Source of the DNA: Firm-04 sp045596625 | GTDB lineage: Bacteria > Bacillota > Clostridia > Oscillospirales > Ruminococcaceae | Reading direction: 5' to 3' | Assembly (NCBI GenBank): GCA_045596625.1 | Contig: JAZOCU010000054.1 | Coordinates: forward strand, 124,001 to 188,000 | DNA length: 64,000 nucleotides | Shown here: one piece after another, positions 32,738 to 41,834 of the stretch | Layout: each line of letters starts with the position of its first letter | How positions within the stretch are numbered: position 1 is the first letter of the stretch | Made by a program: the position numbers and the translations under genes | Notes under the pieces: model-generated | What the model was told of the DNA's origin: nothing | Database searches by the model: none | The model's input: the letters and a program-made list of their open reading frames with translations, nothing else

Positions 32738-34192
32738 ATGAAGCGAACTGCGCCCTATCGCCATCGGCACCTGGTTTCACTTGGTTCCGGAATTCTTTTG
32801 TTGGCGATATTAACACTGGAATTTGCTTATATCTGGCAAAGTTATTATGCCGATGTGATTATCCAGCCCTTTTTTCGTCGGGGAAATTGGGTCGTAATTC
32901 TGATTTATACTGTATTGACCGCCGTATTTTTCAAAGCTTATGACTGCATCCAATACGGTTATCTCAAGCGCAATGATCTGATCTATAATCAAGGCATTGC
33001 CATTTGCATGGTGAATTTCATCACCTATTTTCAGATCAGTGCCATCGGCAGACGGTTTCTGCCCATAACGCCGCTGCTGTTTCTGACAATGCTGGATCTG
33101 ATCCTGATCGTTTGCTGGGCGCTGCTTGTCAATCAATTATATTTCCGGCTGTATCCGCCCCGAAAGCTGATTATTGTCTACGGCTCCCGCCATGCAGCAG
33201 AGCTTGTCATGAAAATGAGCACTCGTGTGGATAAATATATGATCTGCGAAAGCATTGACATCGCAAAAGGCTTTCCGGAAATCATCGCATCCCTGAAAGG
33301 CTTTGACGGCGTGATCCTTTGCGATATTCCGGCAGAGATCCGCAACGATCTGCTCAAACACTGCTATGCAAACAATCTGCGTGCATATGTATCCCCGAAA
33401 ATCTCGGATATTCTCCTGCGCGGCAGCGGAGAGATCCGATTGTTTGATACGCCGTTGCTGCTCTGCCGCAACGAGGGTCTTACACTGGAACAGCGTTTTT
33501 CCAAACGGCTGATTGATCTGCTGATCTCCTCGGTGCTGCTGCTGCTGGCAACGCCGATCCTGTGTATTTGTGCGATCGCCATCATTCTGGAAGACGGTGG
33601 GCCGATCCTGTATCGCCAAGAACGCCTGACCCGCGGCGGCAAACATTTCTTTGTTCTCAAATTCCGCAGCATGATCCAGAATGCCGAAGCGGACGGACAG
33701 GCCGTTCTTGCTGCTGAAAACGATCGCCGCATCACCAAAGTCGGCGCCGTGCTCCGCCGATTTCGTCTGGATGAACTGCCGCAGCTCTTCAATATTCTCA
33801 AAGGCGATATGTCTTTGGTGGGCCCGCGACCCGAACGGCCATCTCTCACCGAGGAATATACCAAGCAATATCCGGAATTTCCATTCCGTTTGCAGGTCAA
33901 AGCAGGTCTTACCGGCTATGCACAGGTCATCGGCACATATGATACCGATCCCTTTGACAAGCTGAAAATGGATCTGATGTATATTGAGCAGTATTCTCTG
34001 ATGCTGGATCTGCGACTGATGCTCATGACTGTTAAGATCGCATTCTTTCCGCCCAAGACCAATGCAGCGGAACGCGAACTGCTTCGACAGGCCGTACAAC
34101 AAGAACCTCTCTCTGACAAAACAACAGACGTTCTCATTTCTGACACTACAAATTCCGAATCCGCTGCTGCAAAGAAAGGAGAAACTCCATGA
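32738..34192 (+). CDS. Polyprenyl-phosphate sugar-1-phosphate transferase (initiating transferase)
   Basis: This 484-residue membrane enzyme starts a polysaccharide repeat by moving a sugar-1-phosphate onto undecaprenyl phosphate. It has four N-terminal membrane segments (to about 135), a Rossmann-like central domain (KLIIVYGSRHAAELV), a fifth segment near 265-285, and the C-terminal bacterial sugar transferase domain (LYRQERLTRGGKHFFVLKFR, RRFRLDELPQLFNILKGDMS, LVGPRPERP, KAGLTGYAQV). AAAGGAAG precedes the ATG. It is the first gene of the operon and overlaps manC by 4 bases. Confidence 0.93.
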   Translation: MKRTAPYRHRHLVSLGSGILLLAILTLEFAYIWQSYYADVIIQPFFRRGNWVVILIYTVLTAVFFKAYDCIQYGYLKRNDLIYNQGIAICMVNFITYFQISAIGRRFLPITPLLFLTMLDLILIVCWALLVNQLYFRLYPPRKLIIVYGSRHAAELVMKMSTRVDKYMICESIDIAKGFPEIIASLKGFDGVILCDIPAEIRNDLLKHCYANNLRAYVSPKISDILLRGSGEIRLFDTPLLLCRNEGLTLEQRFSKRLIDLLISSVLLLLATPILCICAIAIILEDGGPILYRQERLTRGGKHFFVLKFRSMIQNAEADGQAVLAAENDRRITKVGAVLRRFRLDELPQLFNILKGDMSLVGPRPERPSLTEEYTKQYPEFPFRLQVKAGLTGYAQVIGTYDTDPFDKLKMDLMYIEQYSLMLDLRLMLMTVKIAFFPPKTNAAERELLRQAVQQEPLSDKTTDVLISDTTNSESAAAKKGETP

Positions 34193-35280
34193 ACGATGCG
34201 TTGAAACGACCTGTTGCTGCTGTGATTATGGCAGGCGGTAAAGGCGAACGCTTCTGGCCGAAAAGCCGCACTCATTGTCCAAAACAATTTTTGTCTCTTA
34301 CCGGTGACGGTGAAACAATGATCCAGAAAACCTTCCGCCGTCTCAACGGCTTGGTTTCACCGGAAAACGTATATGTCGTCACCAATGCCGATTATATGGA
34401 GCTGGTGCAGGAACAGCTCCCTGAGATCCCCGAAGAAAATCTTCTGCGAGAACCTGCGGCACGAAACACTGCTCCCTGTATTGCCCTTGCTGCTGCCGTG
34501 ATCGCCAAGCGCTGCGGCGATGCCGTGATGCTGGTGCTCCCTGCTGACCATCTGATCCGTCATGAGGATCTTTGCACGGATGTCCTTTCCCGTGCCATTG
34601 CCGCTGCTGATAGCGGCGACAATCTTGTCACCATCGGCATTACCCCATCTTATCCCGAAACAGGCTACGGCTATATTGAATTTTCCCGCAGTCAAAACGC
34701 ACCTGCCGGTGTCTATCAGGTGGATTGCTTCCGTGAAAAGCCCGATCATGAAACCGCTCGCAGCTATGTGGAATCCGGAAAATTCCTCTGGAACAGCGGT
34801 ATGTTTGCATGGCGTACCTGCGTGTATCTGGATGCTGTCAAGGAGCATCTGCCGGCTGTAGCTGAGATTGCAGGGCGCTTGCAGGCTGTTTGTGATACCC
34901 CCGATTTTCAGCGTGTTTTGCAGGAGGAATTCCCGAAAATGCCTTCTGTTTCCGTGGATTACGGTGTGCTGGAACACGCATCCCGCCTATTCACCATTCC
35001 GGGCAGCTTTGGCTGGGATGATGTAGGAAGCTGGCCTGCTTTGCAGCGAGTCGCCAAAACAGATACCAACGGAAACTATCGCAATGGTGATGTACTTACC
35101 ATCAGCACCAAAAATTGTATTTTTGCGGGATCCGATAAATTGATCGCTGCTGTTGGTCTGGAGGATATCATTGTAGTGGATACCGATGATGCTTTGCTGG
35201 TATGCACCAAGGATGCTGCACAGGATGTGAAAAAGATCACCGAAATGCTGCGAGAACAAGGCAGGGGCGAATTGCTCTGA
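34189..35280 (+). CDS. manC: Mannose-1-phosphate guanylyltransferase
   Basis: This 363-residue enzyme makes GDP-mannose from GTP and mannose-1-phosphate. Motifs: VIMAGGKGERFWPKSR, the ligand block LVLPADHLI, ETGYGYIEFS, and FREKPDHETA. It lacks the C-terminal isomerase domain of bifunctional ManC. The start overlaps the preceding gene (ATGA). The product feeds Gmd and Rmd encoded downstream. Confidence 0.95.
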   Translation: MNDALKRPVAAVIMAGGKGERFWPKSRTHCPKQFLSLTGDGETMIQKTFRRLNGLVSPENVYVVTNADYMELVQEQLPEIPEENLLREPAARNTAPCIALAAAVIAKRCGDAVMLVLPADHLIRHEDLCTDVLSRAIAAADSGDNLVTIGITPSYPETGYGYIEFSRSQNAPAGVYQVDCFREKPDHETARSYVESGKFLWNSGMFAWRTCVYLDAVKEHLPAVAEIAGRLQAVCDTPDFQRVLQEEFPKMPSVSVDYGVLEHASRLFTIPGSFGWDDVGSWPALQRVAKTDTNGNYRNGDVLTISTKNCIFAGSDKLIAAVGLEDIIVVDTDDALLVCTKDAAQDVKKITEMLREQGRGELL

Positions 35281-35329
35281 GACAGCAAAATAACCGCCAT
35301 ATTATGTTGATAAAGGAGATTCTTTCGAT

Positions 35330-36358
35330 ATGAAGAATGCATTGATTACCGGTATTACAGGTCAGGACGGCTCTTATCTGGCAGAGCTGCTGTTGGAAAA
35401 GGGTTATAAGGTCTATGGTATCTGGAGAAGAAAAAGCTCCGTGGATTACGGCAATATCGAGCATCTGAAGGATAAAGTTACGTTGATCTATGCCGATATG
35501 ACCGATCCGGTTTCTTTGATTTCCGCAATGAAAATATCTCAGGCAGATGAAGTCTACAATCTGGCTGCACAATCCTTTGTAGCAACCAGTTGGGATACGC
35601 CTTTGGGTACTGCCGATATTGATGCGCTGGGTGTCACCAATATGTTGGAAGCGATCCGTATCGTAAAGCCGGAATGCCGTTTCTATCAGGCATCCACCTC
35701 TGAAATGTTCGGTCTTGTGCAAGCTGTTCCGCAGGATGAAACAACACCGTTTTATCCTCGCAGCCCCTATGGTGTTGCAAAGCTCTATGGTCACTGGATC
35801 ACCAAAAATTATCGTGAAAGCTATCAGATGTATGCCTGCTCCGGCATCCTGTTCAATCACGAATCCGAACGCAGAGGTCTGGAATTTGTAACACGTAAGA
35901 TCACAAATGCTGCTGCAAGAATCGCCATGGGCGTGCAGGATTGTGTAGAGCTCGGCAATTTGGATGCAAAACGCGACTGGGGACATTCCAAGGATTATGT
36001 AAAGGCTATGTGGCTGATGCTCCAGCAGGAAACACCTGATGATTATGTGGTCGCAACCGGCGAAACCAGAACCGTGCGTGAATTTGCTCAGCACGCCTTT
36101 GCGGCTGTGGGCATCGAGCTGGAGTGGCAGGGCAGCGGCGTAGAAGAAATCGGTATCAATCGTGCCAACGGAAAGACGGTCGTAAAGGTCAATCCCCGCT
36201 TCTATCGTCCTGCTGAGGTAGAATTGCTGCTGGGTAATCCTGCAAAGGCAGAAGAAAAGCTTGGCTGGGTCCGTGAGATCGATTTCGCTGAATTGGTTTC
36301 CCGTATGGCAAAGAACGATCTGGCACTGGTCAAGGCTGAGCTCGGGATCACCGAGTGA
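35330..36358 (+). CDS. gmd: GDP-mannose 4,6-dehydratase
   Basis: This 342-residue short-chain dehydrogenase-fold enzyme converts GDP-mannose to GDP-4-keto-6-deoxymannose. Motifs: ITGITGQDGSYLAELLLEKG (NADP binding), the catalytic region STSEMFG, and YGVAKLYGHW (Tyr-x3-Lys). AAAGGAGA precedes the ATG. It feeds the reductase encoded at 38764. Confidence 0.96.
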   Translation: MKNALITGITGQDGSYLAELLLEKGYKVYGIWRRKSSVDYGNIEHLKDKVTLIYADMTDPVSLISAMKISQADEVYNLAAQSFVATSWDTPLGTADIDALGVTNMLEAIRIVKPECRFYQASTSEMFGLVQAVPQDETTPFYPRSPYGVAKLYGHWITKNYRESYQMYACSGILFNHESERRGLEFVTRKITNAAARIAMGVQDCVELGNLDAKRDWGHSKDYVKAMWLMLQQETPDDYVVATGETRTVREFAQHAFAAVGIELEWQGSGVEEIGINRANGKTVVKVNPRFYRPAEVELLLGNPAKAEEKLGWVREIDFAELVSRMAKNDLALVKAELGITE

Positions 36359-36376
36359 TCAGACGGTTTTGAAATC

Positions 36377-37534
36377 ATGAAACGAATTGCTTTCGATGCA
36401 ACGCCACTCGTAGGAGATCATATCTCCGGTATTGGCTATTGCGAGGCAGGGCTGGTAGAGGCGATAACCCGTCTTCATCCAGAACTGCAATATCGGTTTG
36501 AATATTTCTCTCTGCGCACGCCTGAGGAAAAATGTCGCCGCTTAGCGCCCTTTCGCAAGGAAAATATTCCTTTGAGAACGGCGTTCTGTTCGCCGCTTGC
36601 TTATCGCACGCTTTCCTCGGTCGTGCCGGTGCCCTATTCTGCTTTTTTCGGAAAATGGGCAGATATCACACACTTTTTCAACTATATCACACCGCCCGGT
36701 GTCCATGGGAAAACCATTGTTACCGTGCATGATATGGTCATTCATGCATATCCCGAAACGGTACGTCTGCGCACCAGACAAATGCTGCGTCTCGGCTTGC
36801 GACAGTCCATGCAGCGTGCGGATTGTATTGTCACTGACAGCGAATTTTCAAAAAGTGAAATCGCAAAATATTATCCCGAATATGCCGAAAAGGTACGTGT
36901 TGTACCTTGCGGTGTGGATGAAACACGGTTTCATCCCGTAGAGGACGAGCAGGAGATCGCAAGAGTCCGACAAGCACATGGCATTGAAGGAGACTATTTC
37001 CTCTATCTCGGCACACTGGAGCCTCGTAAAAACCTGTCTCGTCTGATCGAAGCCTACGCCATGCTCTGCAAGGAACAGGATGATCCGCCAAAGCTGGTGC
37101 TCGCAGGAGGAAAAGGCTGGATGTATAACAGCATTTTCGAAACCGTGACTGCGCTGGGCTTGGAACAGCAAGTATGTTTCCCGGAATATGTCCCTTCCGA
37201 GGATCTGGCTGCCTTGTATGCCGGTGCAGTGGCGTTTGTATTTCCTTCGCTCTATGAAGGATTCGGTATGCCGCCGCTGGAGGCTATGGCTTGCGGCACA
37301 CCGGTTCTTACCTCCAATGCCGCCTCTCTGCCCGAGGTCGTAGGCGATGCTGCGGTGTTGGTCAATCCTTATCGTACAGAAGCCATCGCAAAAGGGATGC
37401 AGGCGATCCTTACCGATCCTGCTCTGCGGCAGCGGCTGCGTAAGCGTGGACTTGCCCGCGCAAAGCAGTTCACATGGGATGCCGCCGCTGAGCTGCTGTA
37501 TCAGATTTATCGTAATGTTGCGGAGAATAAATAA
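36377..37534 (+). CDS. GT4-family glycosyltransferase
   Basis: This 385-residue GT-B fold transferase has an N-terminal acceptor domain and a C-terminal nucleotide-sugar domain with YLGTLEPRKNLSRLIEAYAM and the E-x7-E motif in EGFGMPPLEAMACGTPV. It resembles mannosyl- and rhamnosyltransferases (WbaZ/RfaB-like), fitting a GDP-rhamnose or GDP-mannose donor. The ribosome binding site is weak, and the gene lies 18 bases after gmd. Confidence 0.92.
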   Translation: MKRIAFDATPLVGDHISGIGYCEAGLVEAITRLHPELQYRFEYFSLRTPEEKCRRLAPFRKENIPLRTAFCSPLAYRTLSSVVPVPYSAFFGKWADITHFFNYITPPGVHGKTIVTVHDMVIHAYPETVRLRTRQMLRLGLRQSMQRADCIVTDSEFSKSEIAKYYPEYAEKVRVVPCGVDETRFHPVEDEQEIARVRQAHGIEGDYFLYLGTLEPRKNLSRLIEAYAMLCKEQDDPPKLVLAGGKGWMYNSIFETVTALGLEQQVCFPEYVPSEDLAALYAGAVAFVFPSLYEGFGMPPLEAMACGTPVLTSNAASLPEVVGDAAVLVNPYRTEAIAKGMQAILTDPALRQRLRKRGLARAKQFTWDAAAELLYQIYRNVAENK

Positions 37535-37537
37535 CGT

Positions 37538-38731
37538 ATGAAAGATACCAACAACGGCAAATCTGCCGGTCAGAGCCATCCACATTGTTCCAAACCCCGT
37601 GTTCTGATTACCGGTAAAGCCTATGATCCTCATATCGGTGGAATCGAAACGGTCATGCAGCAGGTTGCCGAGGGCATGAAGTCCTATGCCAATGTATCTG
37701 TGCTGACCTGTCGGGATTCTGCAGGATTGGCACAAAAAGAACGGATCCACGGGATTCGGGTTTATCGCTGCAGCAGTCTTGGGACCTTCGCTTCCTGTCC
37801 GCTTTCTTTGGATTATATCAGTGCATTTCGCCGCAAGGTGATGGTTTCCGATGTAGTTGAGCTGCATCTTCCCTTTCCTCTTGCGGATCTTGCTTGTATT
37901 CTTTCCGGCTATCGGGGCAGAGTCGTTGTTGCATGGCACAGCGATGTTGTACGCCAAAAAAAGCTGCTTTTTCTGTATCGTCCGCTGATGCATGCATTGC
38001 TTCGGCGTGCCGATGCGATCATTGTAGCAACCGAAGCACATATTGACAGCTCTCCCGATCTGTATAAGTACCGTGAAAAATGTATTGTGATCCCTTACGG
38101 TATCGATGCTTCCCTGTATGATGCTGCACCACGGCTTCCGATCTTGCAGGAACGGCTGCACTGCAAAACAGCAAAAAAAATCCTGTTCGTCGGCAGATTG
38201 GTCTACTATAAAGGTGTGGATGTGCTGCTGGAAGCGTTTGCAGCTTTGCCGGCATCGCTGAATTGTGAGCTGTTCTTAGCCGGCACCGGCGTATTGGAGG
38301 AGCAGCTGAAGATCCGTGCACAGGAGCTGGATGTTGCCGGCCGTGTGCATTTTCTCGGCAGACGTATGGATGCAGATCTGCGTGCGGCCTTTGCCGATTG
38401 CGATCTGTTTGTTCTGCCCTCTGTGGCAAACAGTGAAGCCTTCGGCATCGTACAATTGGAAGCTATGGTATACGGCAAGCCGGTCATCAATACCGCATTG
38501 CCGACCGGCGTGCCGCTGGTGAGTGTGCATGGTGAAACGGGATTGACTGTTCCGCCATCCGATGCAGAAGCGCTCTCGAATGCCATGGAGCTTCTGCTGC
38601 GGGATGACGAGCTGCGGATACAATACGGAAAAGCTGCCCGACGCCGTGTGCTGGAAGAATTCGATCTGCAGAAAATACTCGCAAAAACAAGATGCGTTCT
38701 GCTGCGGAACACCCGCCGCAGGACTCGCTGA
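37538..38731 (+). CDS. GT4-family glycosyltransferase
   Basis: This 397-residue second GT-B transferase has the motifs DPHIGGIETVMQQVAEGM at the N-terminus, LFVGRLVYYKGVDVLLEAF, and SEAFGIVQLEAMVYGKPVI carrying the E-x7-E pair. It starts 3 bases after the preceding gene's stop, with GCGGAG upstream. The linkage formed is not predictable. Confidence 0.92.
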   Translation: MKDTNNGKSAGQSHPHCSKPRVLITGKAYDPHIGGIETVMQQVAEGMKSYANVSVLTCRDSAGLAQKERIHGIRVYRCSSLGTFASCPLSLDYISAFRRKVMVSDVVELHLPFPLADLACILSGYRGRVVVAWHSDVVRQKKLLFLYRPLMHALLRRADAIIVATEAHIDSSPDLYKYREKCIVIPYGIDASLYDAAPRLPILQERLHCKTAKKILFVGRLVYYKGVDVLLEAFAALPASLNCELFLAGTGVLEEQLKIRAQELDVAGRVHFLGRRMDADLRAAFADCDLFVLPSVANSEAFGIVQLEAMVYGKPVINTALPTGVPLVSVHGETGLTVPPSDAEALSNAMELLLRDDELRIQYGKAARRRVLEEFDLQKILAKTRCVLLRNTRRRTR

Positions 38732-38763
38732 TCCTTGGTTTTTCAACGAAAGGAGCACTCAGA

Positions 38764-39738
38764 TTGAAGGCATTGATCCTTGGTGCGGCAGGCTTTGTAG
38801 GACCCTATCTGCTGCGGTATCTCACAGAAGATCTGGGCTGGCAGGTATATGCCACAAAGCTTGCGCAGGAATCCTTTGCAGCAGAGCAGGCTGCCGGCAT
38901 CTATGATCTGGATCTGCTGAATGCAGATGCGGTTTGTACACTGCTGCATTCTCTGCAGCCCGATTGTGTGTTTCATCTGGCAGCCCAAAGCTCAGTGGCA
39001 CTTTCATGGAAACAGCCGCAGCTGACTGCCGACATCAATATCAAAGGCACAATCCATCTTCTGGAGGCGATCCGCAGTGCCCCCAATCCGCCAAAGCTGC
39101 TGCTTGTAGGTTCCGGAGAAGAATACGGCCATCTGCGAAACGGTGCTTGTCCGGTTTCCGAAGAAGAACCGCTGCATCCGGGCAACATCTATGCGGCAAC
39201 CAAGGTGTGTGCCGAACAGATCGCCATGATCTATCAGCGCGCCTATGGCTTATGGATCACGGCGGTACGTGCATTTAACCATATCGGCCCAGGACAGGCG
39301 GCGCAATTTGTGGTTTCTGATTTCTGCAAGCAGACCGCTGCCATCGAATACGGTGAGCAAGAGCCTGTGATCCGGACCGGAAATGTCAGCGCAAAACGAG
39401 ATTTTACCGATGTGCGGGATATTGTCCGTGCCTATGGCCTGATAATGACAAAAGGCGTTTCCGGCAGAATCTACAACGTAGGCAGTCAAAAGGCCATCGC
39501 AATTTCCGAGGTGCTTGAACAGATCCGTGCACTTTCCGGCGTTGCGTACACCATCCGGACTGATCCTGCCAAGCTGCGTCCTGTGGATATTCCCATCATC
39601 GAGGCGGATATTACAAAACTGCAGCAGGATACCGGCTGGTCGCCTGTTATTCCGCTGCAGCAAACACTCAAGGATACCCTTGCATATTGGCGTGCATACT
39701 ATGCCGTACAGCAAGATATCAAAGAAAATAAACTCTGA
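38764..39738 (+). CDS. rmd: GDP-4-keto-6-deoxy-D-mannose reductase
   Basis: This 324-residue extended short-chain dehydrogenase has LILGAAGFVGPYLLRYL (cofactor binding), AAQSSVALSWKQP, GSGEEYG with Tyr in IYAATKVCAEQ (Tyr-x3-Lys), and RAFNHIGPGQ. These blocks are those of Rmd, which makes GDP-D-rhamnose, rather than of GDP-fucose synthase. The start is TTG with AAAGGAG upstream; longer in-frame starts lie inside the glycosyltransferase gene. With manC and gmd it completes the GDP-D-rhamnose route. Confidence 0.85.
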   Translation: MKALILGAAGFVGPYLLRYLTEDLGWQVYATKLAQESFAAEQAAGIYDLDLLNADAVCTLLHSLQPDCVFHLAAQSSVALSWKQPQLTADINIKGTIHLLEAIRSAPNPPKLLLVGSGEEYGHLRNGACPVSEEEPLHPGNIYAATKVCAEQIAMIYQRAYGLWITAVRAFNHIGPGQAAQFVVSDFCKQTAAIEYGEQEPVIRTGNVSAKRDFTDVRDIVRAYGLIMTKGVSGRIYNVGSQKAIAISEVLEQIRALSGVAYTIRTDPAKLRPVDIPIIEADITKLQQDTGWSPVIPLQQTLKDTLAYWRAYYAVQQDIKENKL

Positions 39739-39785
39739 AAAAGTCACCGTTTTCTCTGCGATAAGGGAGGCATATCGAAAGAAAA

Positions 39786-40562
39786 ATGCGTCTGTTTCGT
39801 GAATTATATTCATATCGTGAAATGATCTTCAGTCTGGTGCGCAAGGATCTGAAAGGACGTTATAAAGGCAGTGTGCTGGGCTTTTTGTGGACGTTTCTGA
39901 ATCCATTGCTGCAGCTGCTGGTTTATACCGTGGTGTTTTCTTATATCATGCGCAGCGGAATCGAGCATTACTATCTGCATCTGTTTGTGGCACTGGTACC
40001 GTGGATCTTCTTTTCCTCGGCATTAACCACCGGCTCTCGTTTGATCTTAGATCAAAAAAACATGATCAAAAAGATCTATTTCCCTCGTGAGGTGCTGCCT
40101 GTTGCCTATACCACCAGCAGCTTCTGCAATATGCTGTTTTCCTTTGTGATCATCTTTGCGGTGATCGGCATTGCAGGACTCGGCGTGGCATGGTGCGCAC
40201 TGCCATGGCTGATTCCTGTGATACTCATACAATATCTTCTGGTACTGGGTGTCAATCTCATTGTTTCCGCTGTTACCGTATACTGCCGTGATCTGGAACA
40301 TATCATGGGTGTTGTCAATATGGCATGGATGTACCTCTCCCCTGTGGTATACAGCATCGATTTTGTGCCCGAACATTGGCGCACATGGTATCTGCTGAAT
40401 CCCATGACACCGATCATTCTTGCCTATCGGGATATTCTGTACCATCAGCAATCCCCCGACGGCAGATTGCTGCTGCTTGCATTGGGAATGAGCCTTACGA
40501 TCCTGCTGTTAGGAATATGTATCTTTTCCCGATTGCAAAAACGCTTTGCAGAGGTACTTTGA
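39786..40562 (+). CDS. Polysaccharide ABC exporter permease (Wzm-like)
   Basis: This 258-residue ABC-2 permease has six membrane segments and the N-terminal amphipathic block LVRKDLKGRYKGSVLGFLW typical of O-antigen and teichoic acid exporters. It pairs with the ATPase encoded next and should move a lipid-linked, fully assembled glycan across the membrane. Confidence 0.93.
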   Translation: MRLFRELYSYREMIFSLVRKDLKGRYKGSVLGFLWTFLNPLLQLLVYTVVFSYIMRSGIEHYYLHLFVALVPWIFFSSALTTGSRLILDQKNMIKKIYFPREVLPVAYTTSSFCNMLFSFVIIFAVIGIAGLGVAWCALPWLIPVILIQYLLVLGVNLIVSAVTVYCRDLEHIMGVVNMAWMYLSPVVYSIDFVPEHWRTWYLLNPMTPIILAYRDILYHQQSPDGRLLLLALGMSLTILLLGICIFSRLQKRFAEVL

Positions 40563-40612
40563 TCTGCATTGTTCACAATCTGCCGGAATAAGACCGATTT
40601 GGGAGATCTGAT

Positions 40613-41830
40613 ATGCCTGCCATTACCATCAAGAATCTGAAAAAGAAATTCCGCATCTACGCAGATCGCGGACAATCCTTAAAGGAAAAACTATTGTTTG
40701 CCAACCGTCGCCGCTATGAAGAACGCTGGGTGCTTAAGGGTGTTTCTCTGACTGTGGAAAAAGGAGAAGCAATCGCATTGATCGGCAAAAACGGCTGCGG
40801 AAAATCCACACTTTTGAAGCTGATGAGCCGCATCTTATTTCCCGATGAAGGCACTGTCACAATGGATGGCCGTGTTTCCTCTCTGCTGGAGCTGGGTGCC
40901 GGCTTTCATCCCGATATGACGGGACGGGAAAATATCTATACAAACGCCTCTATTTTCGGTCTGACCCGTAAAGAGATCGATGAGCGTCTGCAGGAGATCA
41001 TTGCGTTTTCCGAGCTGGAAGAGTTTATCGATCATCCTGTCCGCACCTATTCCTCGGGTATGTATATGCGCCTTGCTTTTTCTGTTGCTATTCATGTGGG
41101 TGCGGATATCCTGCTGATTGATGAGATCCTTGCCGTTGGTGATGCTGCTTTTCAGGCAAAGTGCTTCGAACGGTTAATGGAAATCAAGGCACAGGGCGTC
41201 ACCATTGTGATCGTATCGCACAGTATGGCGCAGTTGGAACGCATCTGTGACCGCAGTATCTGGATCAGCGAGGGCGTGATACACATGGAGGGTGCGCCAT
41301 CTGAAGTGCATCCGCTGTATATGGAGTATATGGGACAGCGCACAGCTTTGGCCGCTAAAAACCAAAAACAGCCCCGGACAGAATCTTCCCAGGAGGAACA
41401 GCCCGCTGCTATCACAGAAATCGTGCTGCTCAATGCCAATGGCGAACCCATTACCCAATGCCGCACAGGTGATACCGTTACGCTGCGGATCCGCTGCAAG
41501 GCAGATCCGCAAAAAGCAGAGGCTGCTTTGATAGGGCTTGCCTTGTATCGTGCCGATAAGCTGCTCTGCTATGGTACCAACACCCAGAGAGAGCATCTGA
41601 AGCCGATCACGCTGCATCATACCGATGAGATCCTCTGTACATTTTCTCCGTTCCAGCTGGTTGCCGGCACTTATTGGTTCGATGTGGCGCTCAGACGTAT
41701 GGATATGTTTGCTTATGATTACCGTGCACAGGCTGTACGCTTTGTAGTATATAATGCCATTGATGAAACAGGCGTTGCACATCTGGCACATGAATGGTCA
41801 TTTCCAACTCAATCGGAAACAGGAGACTGA
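40613..41830 (+). CDS. Polysaccharide ABC exporter ATPase with C-terminal glycan-binding-type domain (Wzt-like)
   Basis: The protein has 405 residues. The ATPase domain (about 1-240) has Walker A IGKNGCGKSTLLKLM, the exporter-typical LELGAGFHPDMTGRENIY, signature YSSGMYMRLAFSVA, and Walker B DILLIDEILAVGD. A linker of Gln/Glu-rich sequence (about 250-265) leads to a beta-rich C-terminal domain (about 268-405) placed like the Wzt C-terminal domain that recognises the capped end of the glycan. Its stop comes 5 bases before the next start. Confidence 0.92.
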   Translation: MPAITIKNLKKKFRIYADRGQSLKEKLLFANRRRYEERWVLKGVSLTVEKGEAIALIGKNGCGKSTLLKLMSRILFPDEGTVTMDGRVSSLLELGAGFHPDMTGRENIYTNASIFGLTRKEIDERLQEIIAFSELEEFIDHPVRTYSSGMYMRLAFSVAIHVGADILLIDEILAVGDAAFQAKCFERLMEIKAQGVTIVIVSHSMAQLERICDRSIWISEGVIHMEGAPSEVHPLYMEYMGQRTALAAKNQKQPRTESSQEEQPAAITEIVLLNANGEPITQCRTGDTVTLRIRCKADPQKAEAALIGLALYRADKLLCYGTNTQREHLKPITLHHTDEILCTFSPFQLVAGTYWFDVALRRMDMFAYDYRAQAVRFVVYNAIDETGVAHLAHEWSFPTQSETGD

Positions 41831-41834
41831 GCTT

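Noticed and set aside
36848..38161. 437-codon minus-strand frame across the two glycosyltransferases
   Set aside because: It spans two genes with clear GT4 motifs on the other strand and has no start signals.
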